From Luscinia megarhynchos (taxonomy: Eukaryota; Chordata; Aves; Passeriformes; Turdidae): 64,000 nucleotides of DNA. The notes under the pieces were generated by a model. The model made no database searches and had not been told where the DNA came from. It worked only from the letters and a program-made list of their open reading frames with translations. The position numbers were made by a program, and so were the translations under genes. The DNA lies in the NCBI GenBank assembly GCA_034336665.1, contig CM067569.1, positions 6,379,820 through 6,443,819 on the forward strand, given 5' to 3'. Below, piece after piece: positions 1-12,472 of the stretch (position 1 is its first letter; each line of letters starts with the position of its first letter).

Positions 1-535
1 CAGATTTTCATTCAGTTTGGGCACTCAACTTATTAAAATAATTAAGGAGAGGCAACTGCCTGTGACTCTTAATGTTTTACAAAGCAAAATATTGGGAATC
101 TGTTCACAGGCCTGAAAAAATGATCTGCAGCAGATCTTATTTTAAAGGTATCAATTAGTAAATTTGGATTATTCTGTCAATAGCCAATAAATAAAATATA
201 GTGAACAAGAAATTAGGGTTAGTCTGAGTAACACTTGTAAAATATGCTTAAACTGAAAAGTTTAATTCTTAAGATGGGACAGTGTAGAAATATTTAGCAG
301 GTCTAGAAAGGTATTGCTACTTTAAATAATCCTGAAGTCTTTGGCTTCAGTGTTTCCATAAAAAAATTGTTAGATGAGATGAAATTATTAAACTAATTAG
401 TTCTAATTGACCTTAAATCTTTGAGAGGAAGATATTTTAAGGAAAGAGAAGTCCTAAATTTACCTCCTGGGTGCTGCTGGGCCTGATTATATTTTGCATA
501 CACAATTGTGGTTTTCTGATTTAGACTTGCACTGC

Positions 536-581
536 AAAAAGAAAAAAAAAAAAAAAAAAAAAAAGTCAGCAAAAAAAAAAA
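536..581. repeat. Poly-A low-complexity tract
   Basis: Two nearly pure adenine runs, of more than 20 and about 11 bases, are separated by a short GTCAGC-containing spacer. No retrotransposon body is recognisable upstream, so this is called a simple repeat and not a retrotransposon tail. Confidence 0.85.
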
Positions 582-3164
582 TTCTTATTTTTGTCTGGTG
601 GCTCAGAAAACTTGCACGAACAAGACTTTTATGTGTGTGAAACTGCCAAACTGGAGCCAGGGTTGGAACTCTCAAGGGGCTGAATATTGAGCAAAAGAGA
701 GAAATGAAACAGCTGAGTTACTACCCTGAGAAACATATGTGGTGCATTTACACATTTACCAGCATTCAGAAGATTTTCTGATATGTAGCTGCTCTCTTGA
801 AAATTGTGTACGAGGTTGTCTGGAGTTGCACCAGAGCTGCAGGACCTATTCTGGCTTCCCAGGCAAATTATACAGAGTTGCAATGAAGTTTATAAATGAG
901 TATTTATCCCTTAGAGAGAAACATTTTTGGAGGAGCTCTGACAGCCTAGTGGGGGAATAACAAATGCTGTGAAAACTGTCTGCATGTATTTGCCCAGGAC
1001 TGCAAAGCTGTCTCTCTGAAGTATTTTTATTTTGCTTTGTGCTAAAAAAACCCAAAAAATTATCTTGAAGCAACAATAATGTTGTTGCACCTAGTTAAGC
1101 AAGAAATTCAAGGTTATGGCTGCCACTGATCCTATCTGATAGAGCTGACAGCTCTTACTCTAATCAATCATTTCACCATTTCCACCTCAATCATCTGAAA
1201 TCTTTTCGTTCAGTGAATAATGTGTGCTTAAATTTATCAGGCATGCTACCCTCACAAATCCTCCTGCATGTCCTCTCCACTCCTGGAGAAGAAAACAGAC
1301 AGCAAAGAGTCCTTCCTGATGAAAGATTGTCTTTTCCATGGCAGAAAACATAAATATTTCCTCCAAATTCAGGAGAATGAGATGGGTTTAATTGTAGTGT
1401 ATCTGCAGAGATTTTGAGCCTTTATCCTGGAGAGGCATGCATGATAGTAGGAGTAACTAGGACTGTATAATTCTTCTCCATTTCCTTTTCCCAGGTGTAT
1501 TTATTTGATCAGAGTTTGCATATTTAAATATGCAGCATGTGTTTTATGTTGAGAGAAAACTGTGTTAGTAAATGATGGCAAAAGAAAACGAGTCAGAAAC
1601 AAAGGAAACAAATTTACTTGAATTATGCTGCAGACAGCATGAAAGAAAATGTCTATAAATACACACAGAAATGAGTCTGTCTGAAAAATGCATTGAGGGT
1701 TGATGAAATCATCACTGACACCGAAGGAAATTATTCACTTTGGCTGTGGGTGAGCAGTGAAATGCAGGTACCAGCAGCAGCAGCTCCAGCTGGAGATTTC
1801 CATGCCCAACCCTCCTGCTGCCCACTGCTGCAGCAGGACTCTCCAGCCTGCTTTGGAAACTCTCTGAAACCTCTTTTGTAAAGACAGAGGAGGCTCTGCA
1901 GCACCTTCTGCAGAGTCCAAAGCTTCCAAATTCCTGGAAATGTCTCCAGATTGTACTGGGGAATTTGGCCAGAGCCAGGGCTCACCCCCCTGGTAAATGT
2001 TCCCAGCTGGGGCAAATGAGGCTCCCACCTTTCTGTGCCATCCTTCCCTGCCTGCCCCTCCTCCTCCAGTGACTTTTCTCTGGGGTCAAGATGACACATG
2101 AACTTCTCCAATCATGGCCCATCTCATTCCAAATGGACAGTTGTGTGTTGTTTCTGTATTCTTCCCTATCTATCCTTTCTCCTTTTCTTTCAGGTTGCTC
2201 TATTTGTTGCTATCACATGGGGATTTTTCCCATAAATATTCTCTTTCAGCTCTTGGCACCTCTTTTTGTCACCAGTCACACGTTCTGCCCCTTCTCACAG
2301 CAATCTCATGACCTTCAGGTAATATCCAGCACTAAAATAGGTGAAGTCCTTTCTCTTTCCTCAGCCAGCACCCAATTTCCAGCCCTGCTCATGTTGTGTG
2401 CCCAGGGCCAAGTGAAGATGAGCTCCACAGAAAAGATATTCCTTTCTCTTTGGTAATTTAAGATGGAGACTGAGAGCCAAGGGTGCAATACTTCAAGAGT
2501 AACTCTTCATGAAACAAATCCAGTTTGACTGTGAGGGCCACAGAGTAACCTTCTAACATTTTGTCAGGTACTCAAAAGTATCCTGAAAGATAAAAAATAT
2601 GGAAATTATATAATTAATAATGTGGAAATTATGCTTCTATAATCAAAGTCTTAAAATACAAGCAGCTCATTTTTTTCTTTTTATTTTCTTTACTTTTTCC
2701 ATGTGGTATTCAAATGTGCAAATAAATAAAAACTGATTTAATGGATGAAGGGTATGACCCTGCATCTTGCTTTTAATACAATTAAAATTAAACCCCAGAA
2801 ACAAGTTAAAAGAGAAAGGTTTGAGGCTCACCCTCTCATGGCTCCAAACATCAAAGCTCCCCTGAGGATGGAATTTCACCACGTGAGGAATCCTGGAATT
2901 TCAAAACTCAAAACACATCATAGAAAGATCAGCCCTGTCAGTGCTAACTTCCACCCAGGTGTGTGGTGATACCTGCTTTTGGCCAAACTTCGTGTTCAAA
3001 GGCATTTCCTTTCACCAGAAAACAAAAATTTTATCATTATGCAACTAGAGGATCAGATCCCCATATATTCGACCTATGTTTTGCCCACTTTTAATAATCC
3101 AGAAGTCCAGACCTATCCAAGGAAAAATGTCATTTAAAAGTCTGACAATAGCTTTAAATGTTAT

Positions 3165-3210
3165 GGTTTGGTTTGGTTTGGTTTGGTTTGGTTTGGTTTG
3201 GTTTTTTTTT
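3165..3210. repeat. (GGTTT)n microsatellite
   Basis: About eight tandem copies of a GGTTT pentamer run into a poly-T stretch. The units are almost perfect, so the tract is probably young and length-variable. The neighbouring sequence is ordinary AT-rich DNA. Confidence 0.9.
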
Positions 3211-5049
3211 ACCTGACTAGAAGTGTGTGTATTTTTAAAAGTCCAAAAATATATTTTACTATTTTAGATAAAATTCCAGCTGTTGTAATAAAGCAGGACA
3301 GTGAAGAATCCCATTTTTTAGCTGTTTTGCCCATCAAGTTGTTACACAATAATGAGTAGTCCCATCATGACAGCTCCAAGTGGAAGAAGTATCCATGTGT
3401 CACAATTGGGGAAGTACTTGCAAATACAATATTCATGCTCTTTTTAACTTCCTGAGAAAGTCCAAAAGGAAATGATGGAAATTATGTTTAGTCCTCAATT
3501 TAGCTTCACATTGTAGAAGAACAAAAATTAAAAGCTCACCTAAACACAGATGTAATGCAGCCAATCACAGCTGAGGGATTAGTAAAAAGTCTTAAAAATA
3601 TTATATGAAAGTTTTAATTACATAGAAAAATTATAAAATGCCCAGTAATTACAGTATATTGATTCCATTTTTTTTTCTTGAAATGCTAAAACTATTTCAA
3701 CACACACAGAATCAATAAACATAATTAAAATATGAGCTCATCAAAACAGTAATTAAATGTACTTAACAGCTTTTGTGGCTTTTCTCCATATGGTTACTGT
3801 GGGAGTGTGAATCTGGCTTGCTAGATAAATGTAACAAAATAAAGTGAAAGCCTGGGAAAAGATTACTGTGGTATCATAAGCAAATACAATAAATGTCTAG
3901 CTCTATAATAAGTTCCAATAAATCAAAAAGTTGACAAAGGAAGCAGTGTTTACAATTATTAGAGAGAAATTCTGGAGGTTTTATATTTTTATGGGATTAA
4001 CACTATCATGGACTTAATATAGAAGCCAAATCAAATCTTTTTTCCCATCATTAAAGCTGTCCTACCAGATGAGCTTCTGCCCAATGAAAGGTGTTTGGAA
4101 ACTCTTTGGGCTGGCTGGTGTTGGTGACAAATCTCTTGACAGCTGTCATTCGGGGGAAGCAATGCAGCTCCAGCACCTCATACACTGCTTGAGCTGCCTT
4201 TGGAGCAGCAAATCTCCCTCCAAATTACAGAAAAGATTAATGTAGATTAGATAAAGCAGCATGACTGCCAAGCAGAAAGGAAATCAGGTACTTAAAGCAG
4301 AGTGTGTGGATGCTTCTCCACCCTCCTCCCTCCCTCCTCTCTGGGCACAGTGATGTAAATAATACAGAAAAACCAATGGGCAGTGCTCTGGAAAGCTCAA
4401 ATTGTTGCACAGCTCTAGAGTGGAATTTTAAAAAGTGGCATAAATGTTTCTAGAGCCCAATGCACATGCAGCACTGATGGCTTTGGCTATATGAATGAAT
4501 GAATTTATTGCTGCCTCATGTTTTCCCCAACCACCCCTTGACCTGACAAAGCAAATACATTTCACACTGTGATGCATTGCAGAGATAGTCACAATTTCCT
4601 CAGCAGCTTGTGGCCACCAGCAGACCTCACAGCTCAGTGTTTTAAAAATGGGAACATTCATTTTAAAAGCTTTGTTTAAATCCACTCCCAAATCCCTAAA
4701 GCCAAATAAACTCAGAGAAAGGAGCAAGACATGCATTACAATTCCTTACACACTTTTCCAGAAGCAACCACTGGTGCTTTTTCTCACCATACAAAGTGTG
4801 TCCTTCTGTGCCACTCCACAGGCTGAGAAAAAAAGTGCTTTAGGTGGGTGAAGCAGAGCAAAAAGGTTAATAACTCCTTTAAGTCAGGAACTCCTGTAAG
4901 AAACTGGAAGATTTGGTAGCTAAATGGGTGTTATTAAGGAAAGAATCTTATTCCAGTTGTACATACCCTGCCTGTACCTTCCTCCTGTGCTGGAACCCTG
5001 AAGCCTGGAAGTTTTTTCTGGCACTGACCCTCAAAAGAACATTGCTTTT

Positions 5050-5640
5050 AACTTGAGGCCTTGGAGAAAGCTCTCAAATTTGAGTGATGGATTTGGGATC
5101 ACTGGTGTTTAGCTTGGATAGAGGTGTGTAATATCACATGGTGAAGGGTTTGGAATTTGAGGTTGTAGAATACAGTAATAGGTATGGGACAAGATGGAAG
5201 TTCTTTTTGATTAGGGGTGTGTAATATCACATGGTGAAGGGTTTGGAATTTGGGGTTTTAGAATATAGTAACAGGTATGGGACAAGATGGAAGTTCTTGG
5301 GAGTTGACTCTTCTTCCTTGTTGTTCCTTCTTCTACTTTGTTTTTGGTAGCAGTTTTTGGTTGGATAAAAAAATCCCACAGTGTGAGTCACAGGTGTTTG
5401 GTCATTGGGTCAAAAGAATAAATAATGTAGATGTTAGCTTTTAATTGGATGGTTAGGCCTTAAGAGACCTTGTAAAGAGTGAGATACAGCTCCACTTTGT
5501 CATTTTTAGCTTGACAGCTAAAGGTACTGTAAAACTCACTGTACTATAGATAAAAATTAATAAACAACTGAGTCCAAACATGAAAATCCTGTCTCTCATG
5601 CTTCAATCCTGACTCTGAGTGAGAGCAGAGGAAAAAAGGA
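5050..5640 (+). mobile_element. ERVL-like solo LTR
   Basis: The segment has the layout of an avian endogenous retrovirus LTR. A start-like TGAGGCCTTGGAGAAAGC lies near 5053. A U3-like part contains a direct 93-bp tandem duplication (5123-5215 and 5216-5308). TATA-like A-rich motifs lie near 5364 and 5417. A polyadenylation signal AATAAA at 5559-5564 precedes an R/U5-like tail. From memory the wording of the central part resembles passerine ERVL LTRs, such as GAATAAATAATGTAG near 5417. No gag, pol or env-like frame flanks it, so it is taken as a solo LTR left by recombination. The exact ends and target-site duplication were not resolved. Confidence 0.6.
5123..5308 (+). repeat. 93-bp tandem duplication inside the LTR
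   Basis: Two adjacent copies are offset by exactly 93 bases. GGTGTGTAATATCACATGG starts at 5123 and again at 5216, and AAGATGGAAGTTCTT starts at 5191 and again at 5284. The copies differ at only a few positions. Duplicated U3 blocks are known in retroviral LTRs, where they can act as enhancer repeats. Whether this one was active is unknown. Confidence 0.9.
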
Positions 5641-7987
5641 GATAGCCACTAATATTCCTGGAAGTCCCCACCCCATTAATGTCAGCACACTTCAGGAAGA
5701 AAAGAAGATATGACTGCTTGGATATTTGCTGCCATCACATCCCTCTCACTGACAAGATTTCTTTCTACCTTTGTCATCCTTCACAGATATTAAAAAAAAT
5801 ATATATTTTGTAATTATTTGCTTTTTATCTCCTTTGCTCTTGAGAGCAAGTAATCTGTCTGCATATAAGACAAGGGCCTTAACTCCTGAAGTTCCAGTGC
5901 CAGTTTTTAAAGCTTTGCATAGGAGTCAAATTGTGGGAAATATAATATAGTGATATTCACTAATGAGATAATTACACTGTATTTAATTCATTTTTTCCAT
6001 CACACAAGCTAATGAAAATGTCACCTTTTTTCCCAACTAAATCTAGTTGCTCTAAAGATGAAGACAGAAATGTAGAGCTCTCACAACACAGGTATTTACA
6101 AAAAATCTAAATCCTTCAAAATCCTATTTTCAAAATAAAGCACTAAGTTTTTTGACTATTGTTTTAAAATTAGTCAACTCATATCTACCTTTAGCCAACT
6201 TCAGAAAATTCGAGTTTCTGCTTTTACACTTGAAAAATGAGTTACAATAATGTGTTACTGGGCTTTCATATAAATTGTTTCCTGATTTTAACTGGATGCA
6301 GCATCCTATTGCCTCTTCAGGATGGTGCTATGAATTTATTAGACTCTGCATCCAGTTTCCACATCTTGTATTATGTTGCCAAGTAGGAGACAAAATGTCT
6401 AGTAATTAAGGCTGCTTTTAAAGTTTAAGATGGCCTTTTAAAAGGCCAAGATTGAAATGGAAGATTGAGGACAAAAATATCTTTTAAGAAAATGATTAAG
6501 AGAAAAAAAAATAAAAGGTTTATTTTAGACTTGGTCTGAATATTGAATTACAATGGATTTAAAATATTCAGCAGGCAATAATAGCTAGGAAACAAATATC
6601 TGGCAAATTAGGCACTGCAATCCCTAGCAGGGAGCTTCATCACCCTTAGAAATAAGTTTTGCAGGCACATTGATTTTATTTTGGTCACAACTCAGCCAGC
6701 TGGATATAAGACTACTTCACTTCAGAAATATATATTGTCATAGGAAAATCTATTTAGTGGCCTTGGCTGTCTGAATTTCTGAGTAGTGAGTTTCAATTTA
6801 GGAACTAAAATTTAAGTAGAAAGAAAAAAAGACACCAAAAAACTGCATCATGAGAGGGACACAGTAAGATATGGTCAATCTTCTGCCTTTAGCCATCCAT
6901 AATTCTGTTTAATTTTGCACAGCCCATGATGAGCTGGGCTGTGGATGGTGCTTTGCTTTGCAGAAGATGCAGATGTTGTGCCTACAGTGTGTCAGACTGA
7001 ATTAGGCCAGGTTCTAGAAATTTTAATTTAGGTATCTCATGATGCCATTTTCTCCTGCAAGGCAATTCCTTTGGTGTGGCTACACCTCTGATGTTACTGC
7101 ATGGTTTTATCCCTGCTGCATCCTCTTGGTAGCTGAGAATGACACATAAGAGGCTGCCAAACCCCTGCTTTTATAAAGGATAGAGGCACATCTCTTACCA
7201 GAATTTTTTAGCAAGAAACTGAAGTTAAATATTAGATTCTCTAACACTGCAATGAATTGTTTTGTTAAAATTGCTAAAATTAACTTTTTGATTCTCCTTA
7301 ATTAGGAGGTTATGCATCTTTTCATTGAATGATTTTTAAAAAATATTACAAGTTGTTATTAATTATTGGAAAAAAGATTAAGGTCAACTTTGGTGTTTTC
7401 ATATAGGGACAAAAGGCCCTGACTTCTCTCTGTCTTTCAGTGGTGCTGGTGATCAGCATAAATCTTTAAGCAAATGTTTAAGTATAGATTCATCTTGTGC
7501 TCAGCTTTTACTGGAGATGGAAGTGATGGAGACCAGTAACTAACAGTGGGATAGGAAAAATAAAGAGGTTAAAAAATCCAGTGACTTTTTCTGGAGGTGA
7601 ATTAAAGTTTTTGTGGTACACTACTGGCTTTTTATTTTCTGACAGTCTGAAGTGAACCTGTTTGGGCATTGCCAAGCACAATGCCTTATAGTAAAATATG
7701 TACTCTGTGTTTTTTGAAACAATGAATGATTTCATTTTTGTATAAAAACAGAAACCTGACTCTTCTTATTTTTGGTGAAAAGCTTCCTATTTTAGAGGGG
7801 GAAAACAGTAACATATCAGTAGACCTCTAACATTTGGTAAAAGTATGGCGAACAAAAGTATGACATTAATGTTTCACGAACCTGGAGCACAAGTGTAGCT
7901 CTAAACAGGCCCAAGTTTTGAACCTGAACACTTGCAGCAGAGCCTGCTCTCCCCAAATTCTGCACAAACATGTGCTCCTCCATGCAT
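5641..7987. other. Non-coding unique sequence
   Basis: No gene or recognisable transposon was seen. The stretch is AT-rich. Its only notable structure is a 12-bp perfect inverted repeat at 6290-6357, listed separately. Confidence 0.6.
6290..6357. repeat. 12-bp perfect inverted repeat (hairpin)
   Basis: AACTGGATGCAG (6290-6301) is matched exactly by CTGCATCCAGTT (6346-6357) across a 44-base interior. The interior contains a second small stem, CATCCT with AGGATG. The outer stem is too short for a typical pre-miRNA, and pairing just inside it is poor, so no RNA gene is called. Confidence 0.8.
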
Positions 7988-8067
7988 GGCTGGTCCCATT
8001 GGCGTCAAAGACACTACTCATGGGAGTAAAGTTACTCATGCATTTAAGTGCTCACTGGATTCCAGCC
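7988..8067 (-). repeat. Remnant of an ancient amniote interspersed repeat
   Basis: The string TCCCATTGGCGTCAAAGACA, followed by ACTACTCATG, a GTAAAGTTACTCATG block and a TTAAGTGCTCACTGGATTC block, matches my memory of an old repeat widespread in turtles, crocodilians and birds. That repeat carries a CCCATTGAAGTCAATGGG core next to ACTCATGTGCTTAA-type blocks. The copy is degraded. A second copy in the opposite orientation lies near the window end (63878-63945). I am not sure of the formal family name. Confidence 0.5.
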
Positions 8068-11000
8068 AAAATCTTAATCTTTTCCATTTAATACCCTTTT
8101 CCTAAACTGATAACAGTCTTCAAGTTTTCAGTATCATGTGCAGCAGTTTAAATAATGTAGAACCGAAGGAAAAAAAGTGAAATAACAGTATTGTAACTTA
8201 AGGAGTATCATGAGATAAACAGCATAACACAGGCACAGTTTTAATAGGAGGGAGCAGTTATCTCCAAGGCAGCTGGATGTCCCTGCTCTGAAGGCAATTC
8301 ATGTCTCTCAGGGTCTGAAAAAGGCAGGCAGGGAGGAGGGGCAGCTTTGAAAAGGCAGGTACAAAATGCCAGTGCAAAACAAAGTGTAAAAGAACATATT
8401 TTATTTGAATGGCAGGGCTTGAACTAAACTTGTACTGCACTTGAAGCTCAGTACAAACAGGTAAAAAATTTTCACAGCAAGTGTACAGAACTTTGGCAAC
8501 AAAACTATAAATTTGATTTTGACTGTTGGGGATTTTAAGAATTATTTTGATTTTCCATCAATGTTGGGGGTTTCCAAACTATTCCAGCTCTTGCACTAAT
8601 CTCTTATGATCTTACTTTTCTTTTTATTTTTGGAGAGCTATGAATGACCCAGCTAAACTCCATTAGAGGCATTTCACTCTCTCCCATTAAGTCCTAAAAA
8701 CAATATTACTTGTGCAAGAGGATATTCCATTTCCTTGAAGGTGTTTGGTTGGGTATCAGTATTTATTTAAACACTATTCACATGCAGGTAATAGTAGACA
8801 AAGAGGGGAGAAGGTTTGTACAACTTTTATTTCTTTTGTCTTAACTTCATGAGAAAAGATGTGGAGGAGTTGCTCTTTCTGTGGAATGGGTAAGACTTGG
8901 CTGGAAGTTGAAAAAAATCCCCTGGCCTTAAATATTGGAGTGTTTTTAACCTCAACCTGCAGCTTCCAAGGGTCTTTGAACCACACAAAACTTCTACCTC
9001 CATCCCTACAGACAAAGACCTCGAATTTTGGTGGGTATTTTTCTTTGAGAAGGAGGGATTTGATGGGCTCAGAGAAACCCATCCACAGTAACAGCCAGAG
9101 ATGGAGTTTCATAAGGACTGATGGCTTTTTGCCCAGAAATGCTTCACTGATGTAGCCCAGACTGGGACTTTTCCCAAAGGAAAAAGAGCAGGAGCAAACA
9201 GAGGGGGAGGAGACAGAGAAGAAAAGGAAGGAGGGTGGGGGAACAATCGAGTCCTATTTGTATTTTTTCTCGAGAATCAAATTGTTTTTCTCTGGGTTTC
9301 ACACAAGGAGGAAAGAGGAAAAGTAATAAATGGATGTAAGATGCTGAATGAAATAATTATGACAGAAGTTTTGCAATTTTATCATCATTAATTATCAGCA
9401 TTAACAATAATGATATATCTTTGGGTGGAATGAGCCTGAGTATATGTTTTGAACATGTGAGCTGTAAGAAAATTTTTAGGTTTATGTAGTACAAAATTGA
9501 TATATCACCTTTTAAAAACAAATTTGTCTTATTGTGCTGCAAAATTTTAAAGTAGATTACTTTTGTATAGTCATATCCTCGAGTATAGTTTTTAAGAATA
9601 TGTGTCTGAGGAACTTCCCTCTGAGTAAATCTGAAACTACAGAAGTCTGAGGATAGATAGTGCAAGTAGCTTTGTGAGGAAAATTATGGTTAATACAGAT
9701 CATGCAAATGAGACTTTTCCTCATCATGGTGAAAAAAAATGGGTGAAAATCACAGCAAAATTGGTGTGGTGAAAATAGTCCCTGGGGGTAATCCTGCCCT
9801 GTAAATGTGCATGTTACTGCACAAGCCAAAGTGAATTGTGGTCCACAATATCTCTGCTAGATTTGGTATCAGAGCTGCCTGTGTAAGGGAGAAGAGTGCT
9901 GAGATCCTAAGATATCCCAAAGGTGTTAGAAAAGGGGAACAATTGGTATAAATACAGGAATTCAACACCAGAAATAAGATACTGACCTAATCAGTGAAAT
10001 GAGCATCAAAATCAGTCTTCATGCTAAAGCTTTCAGAGTCTGGCATATCAAACAGAGCATGAATATCTTCAGGAATATGCCAGGAGCTAATTGATTTAAG
10101 AAATCTGGCTGTGTATAGAGACCATTACTCATAGATATCACGTTTTTCTGCCACACAAATTATCTTCAGTGCTCATGGTCTCTGCTCAAGGAAAAGTTTA
10201 TTTTCATTCAGTCTTTTCTTTCCCCCTGACCTCAAAGGACTAATTAACCAAGTATTAGCATGTTTCTAAAATATGACTGAATTCATCTTCTTAAGAAAGT
10301 GTGCTGAAGAATGTACCCTATTATTAGAAATGACAGGATGTGTATAAGGGCCATATGTTTTCAAAGGGTTTTCTGTCAGTGTTAATCAAAATGTTGGAGA
10401 ACTTATGAACATACTGAGCAGCACATCAACCATATGGATAATATCTCCCCTTTAATGGTGAGAATTTGAATTAATAATAAACACTGGAGAATAATCTAAA
10501 ATGAGACAGAAACAATAATATTAAAACCAGTGAAGGCATAACATGGCATCAGCCTGAAGACTCCTGAGTATTTTTTTAAAAATCTATTGTGTGTTAAAAC
10601 CTGGTCATGGAAACTACATTCATTAATTTTTCTTAGTTTAGCTTGGGAAGGTAACTCTAAAGATGCAGATTGTTTTTACTGGGGTTTGTAGAGGACAGAC
10701 TTTGGCTCTTAGAGCATGCTGTAACATGCATCAGCATCATTTGCTTGTCTGAGTGTAGATGGAGATTCCTTATTCAGACTATTTGTTACTGAAAAGGCAC
10801 CAGAACATTTGTTTGGTGACACACACGTGCACAAATCATTTCATGGGCTATACAAACAGCTGCAGGAGAAAAAAGAAAAGAGTCTGTTTCTGAGAAAATG
10901 GAATGATATAATATTATTTTGAATAAACTTCCCAGGGTTCAACTTGACAAAATTACCTGCTTTTAAACATGATGAACTCTCTGAACTGAGAAATCTGCTT

Positions 11001-11240
11001 GAGAGAAAATTAATGTTTCAAGTGCCATTATCTGCTTCTGCATCACTGACAGGAATATATGACAGATAAATCCATCAAAAACAAAAAAACATATAGTTAT
11101 TAGGTAAACTAAGTCCCATCTTGCAGTTACCTTTGAGGCCACAACCACATGCATTAAAACTGACTTTGAAAACCAAGAGCATTTGACTGAAGGCAGATCT
11201 GCAGCTGGAGCAGAGTCAGGACCAGGACAAGCTCAATTTT
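8068..11240. other. Non-coding unique sequence
   Basis: No gene was seen. The stretch contains a purine-rich tract (9177-9243) and otherwise ordinary AT-rich sequence. Open frames, such as one of about 112 codons on the minus strand at 8774-9112, resemble no family and overlap frames on the other strand. Confidence 0.6.
9177..9243. repeat. Polypurine tract
   Basis: The plus strand is almost entirely A and G over roughly 65 bases, ending in a GGAGGGTGGGGG run. This is low-complexity DNA with no coding signal. Confidence 0.75.
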
Positions 11241-11502
11241 GTCAAGGGCATGGAGGGGTAGGACAAGGAGGAATGGACTCAAACTGGCAGAGGGCAAGAT
11301 TGGTTTAGATATTAGAACAAAATTCTTTGCTCTGAGGGTGGAAAAACACTGGCACATTTTGTCCTGAGAAGCTGTGGAAGTGTTGAAGGCCAGGTTTGAG
11401 AAACCTGGTCTGGTGGAAGATGTCCCTGCCCATGACTGGAGGATTTGGATGAGATGATCTTTAAGGTCCCTTCTAACCCAAAACATTCTGTGATTCTGTG
11501 AT
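11241..11502 (+). mobile_element. CR1 LINE, truncated 3' end
   Basis: This is a degraded 3' end of a Chicken Repeat 1 non-LTR retrotransposon in plus orientation. It contains the familiar blocks GGGCAAGATTGGTTTAGATA, a TTCTTTGCTCTGAGGGTGG motif and a GATGATCTTTAAGGTCCCTT motif. It ends in the CR1 terminal octamer repeat, ATTCTGTGATTCTGTGAT (11485-11502). Only the last few hundred bases are present, as is usual for 5'-truncated CR1 insertions. The frame that would encode the C-terminus of ORF2 is broken. A related element lies 775 bases downstream in the opposite orientation. Confidence 0.93.
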
Positions 11503-12276
11503 CTGCATCACTTTTCCAGTTTAGGAGTATTTTACTCCAGCATTTCTTTCCATTTCCACTTTGAGTCCATTCCTGCTTTCCACATTCCTTTTCCTGAATC
11601 TGGTTGAAAAGCACATTATTATTGATAGCACCTTCTGACTGGTGGATATTCTTGCACCTGCTCTTAGCTTTGTTTTTGGAGCAACCACAGAGGAACCTGT
11701 GACAAGGAGCAGAGTTCAGCCCTCCTTTCCTCTCTGCTCTTCCAGCAGATCCTGTAATGTTGTGCCAGTATTTTGCTACTCTCCTGCAGATCTCAGAAAA
11801 GTTTCTCCTGCACCTGGGAAGGAGCATTCACCTATTGTTAGAAAATATGTATGAGCTTTATTTTTTTTTTCCCTGTTTCAGATGAAATTTAAGTACCAGG
11901 ACCCCTGCACACAATGTGCCACAAGCCTGTGTTTCACTATAAAACCTCTACACCCAGCCAGCAAGGTGTGGGGGAAATGCAGCCTCTGCCTGACCTGCTG
12001 AGGACACCATGCCTGCAGGGTACAGCTGCTGCAGGGACTTTGATTTTAAATTCCATTCACAATCTCTCACCACACTCTCATCCACCACCTGCCCAACCCT
12101 TGGGAGCCTCCTGCAGCAACAATGTTCTTGTGGCCAAGATTTAACTCTTCAGGCCATTTTTGTTCCTGGCTTCTCCTATTTTCTCATACATTGATCTTCA
12201 ACAAAACACCATGAACTGCAGCCTCTCTTTCTGGAGGAGCAACATTTTTCTCTTTCACATGTTTCATTTCTTTTTC
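11503..12276. other. Non-coding spacer between two CR1 tails
   Basis: I see no gene. A minus-strand open frame of about 171 codons overlaps the region and the preceding CR1 (11312-11827). Its C-terminal part is antisense to the CR1, so it is not a credible gene. Confidence 0.6.
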
Positions 12277-12472
12277 AGAATCATATAATCATATGATTTT
12301 TAAGGTTAGAAGGGTCCCTTAAAAGGCATCTAGCCCAACCACTGTGGGCAGAGAGATCTTCCTCTCAGCCAGGTTATTGAGAGCTCCATCCAACCCTGAC
12401 CTTCAACACTGCCAGGGATGGGGCATCCCCCACCCCTCAAGACAAACTGTGCTGGTGTTTTAATACCCACAT
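12277..12472 (-). mobile_element. CR1 LINE, truncated 3' end (reverse)
   Basis: Read on the plus strand, it opens with the reverse complement of a CR1 tail (AGAATCATATAATC). Diagnostic blocks follow: AAGGTTAGAAGGGTCCCTTA, CATCTAGCCCAACCACTG, TCCATCCAACCCTGACCTTC and CTGCCAGGGATGGGGCATCC. Divergence is higher after about 12440, so the 5' limit is uncertain. This is a short, dead fragment without a usable ORF. Confidence 0.92.

Larger units (their letters stand above)
1..5049. other. Non-coding AT-rich sequence, no gene seen
   Basis: I see no recognisable exon, RNA gene or young transposon here. Open frames are short, overlap on both strands and show no protein family. The stretch holds a poly-A tract (536-581), a GGTTT microsatellite (3165-3210) and scattered A/T runs. 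Base composition is that of typical avian intergenic or intronic DNA. A diverged repeat could be missed by eye. Confidence 0.6.

Noticed and set aside
11312..11827. Minus-strand 171-codon frame as a gene
   Set aside because: Part of it is antisense to a CR1 tail and the rest shows no family resemblance.
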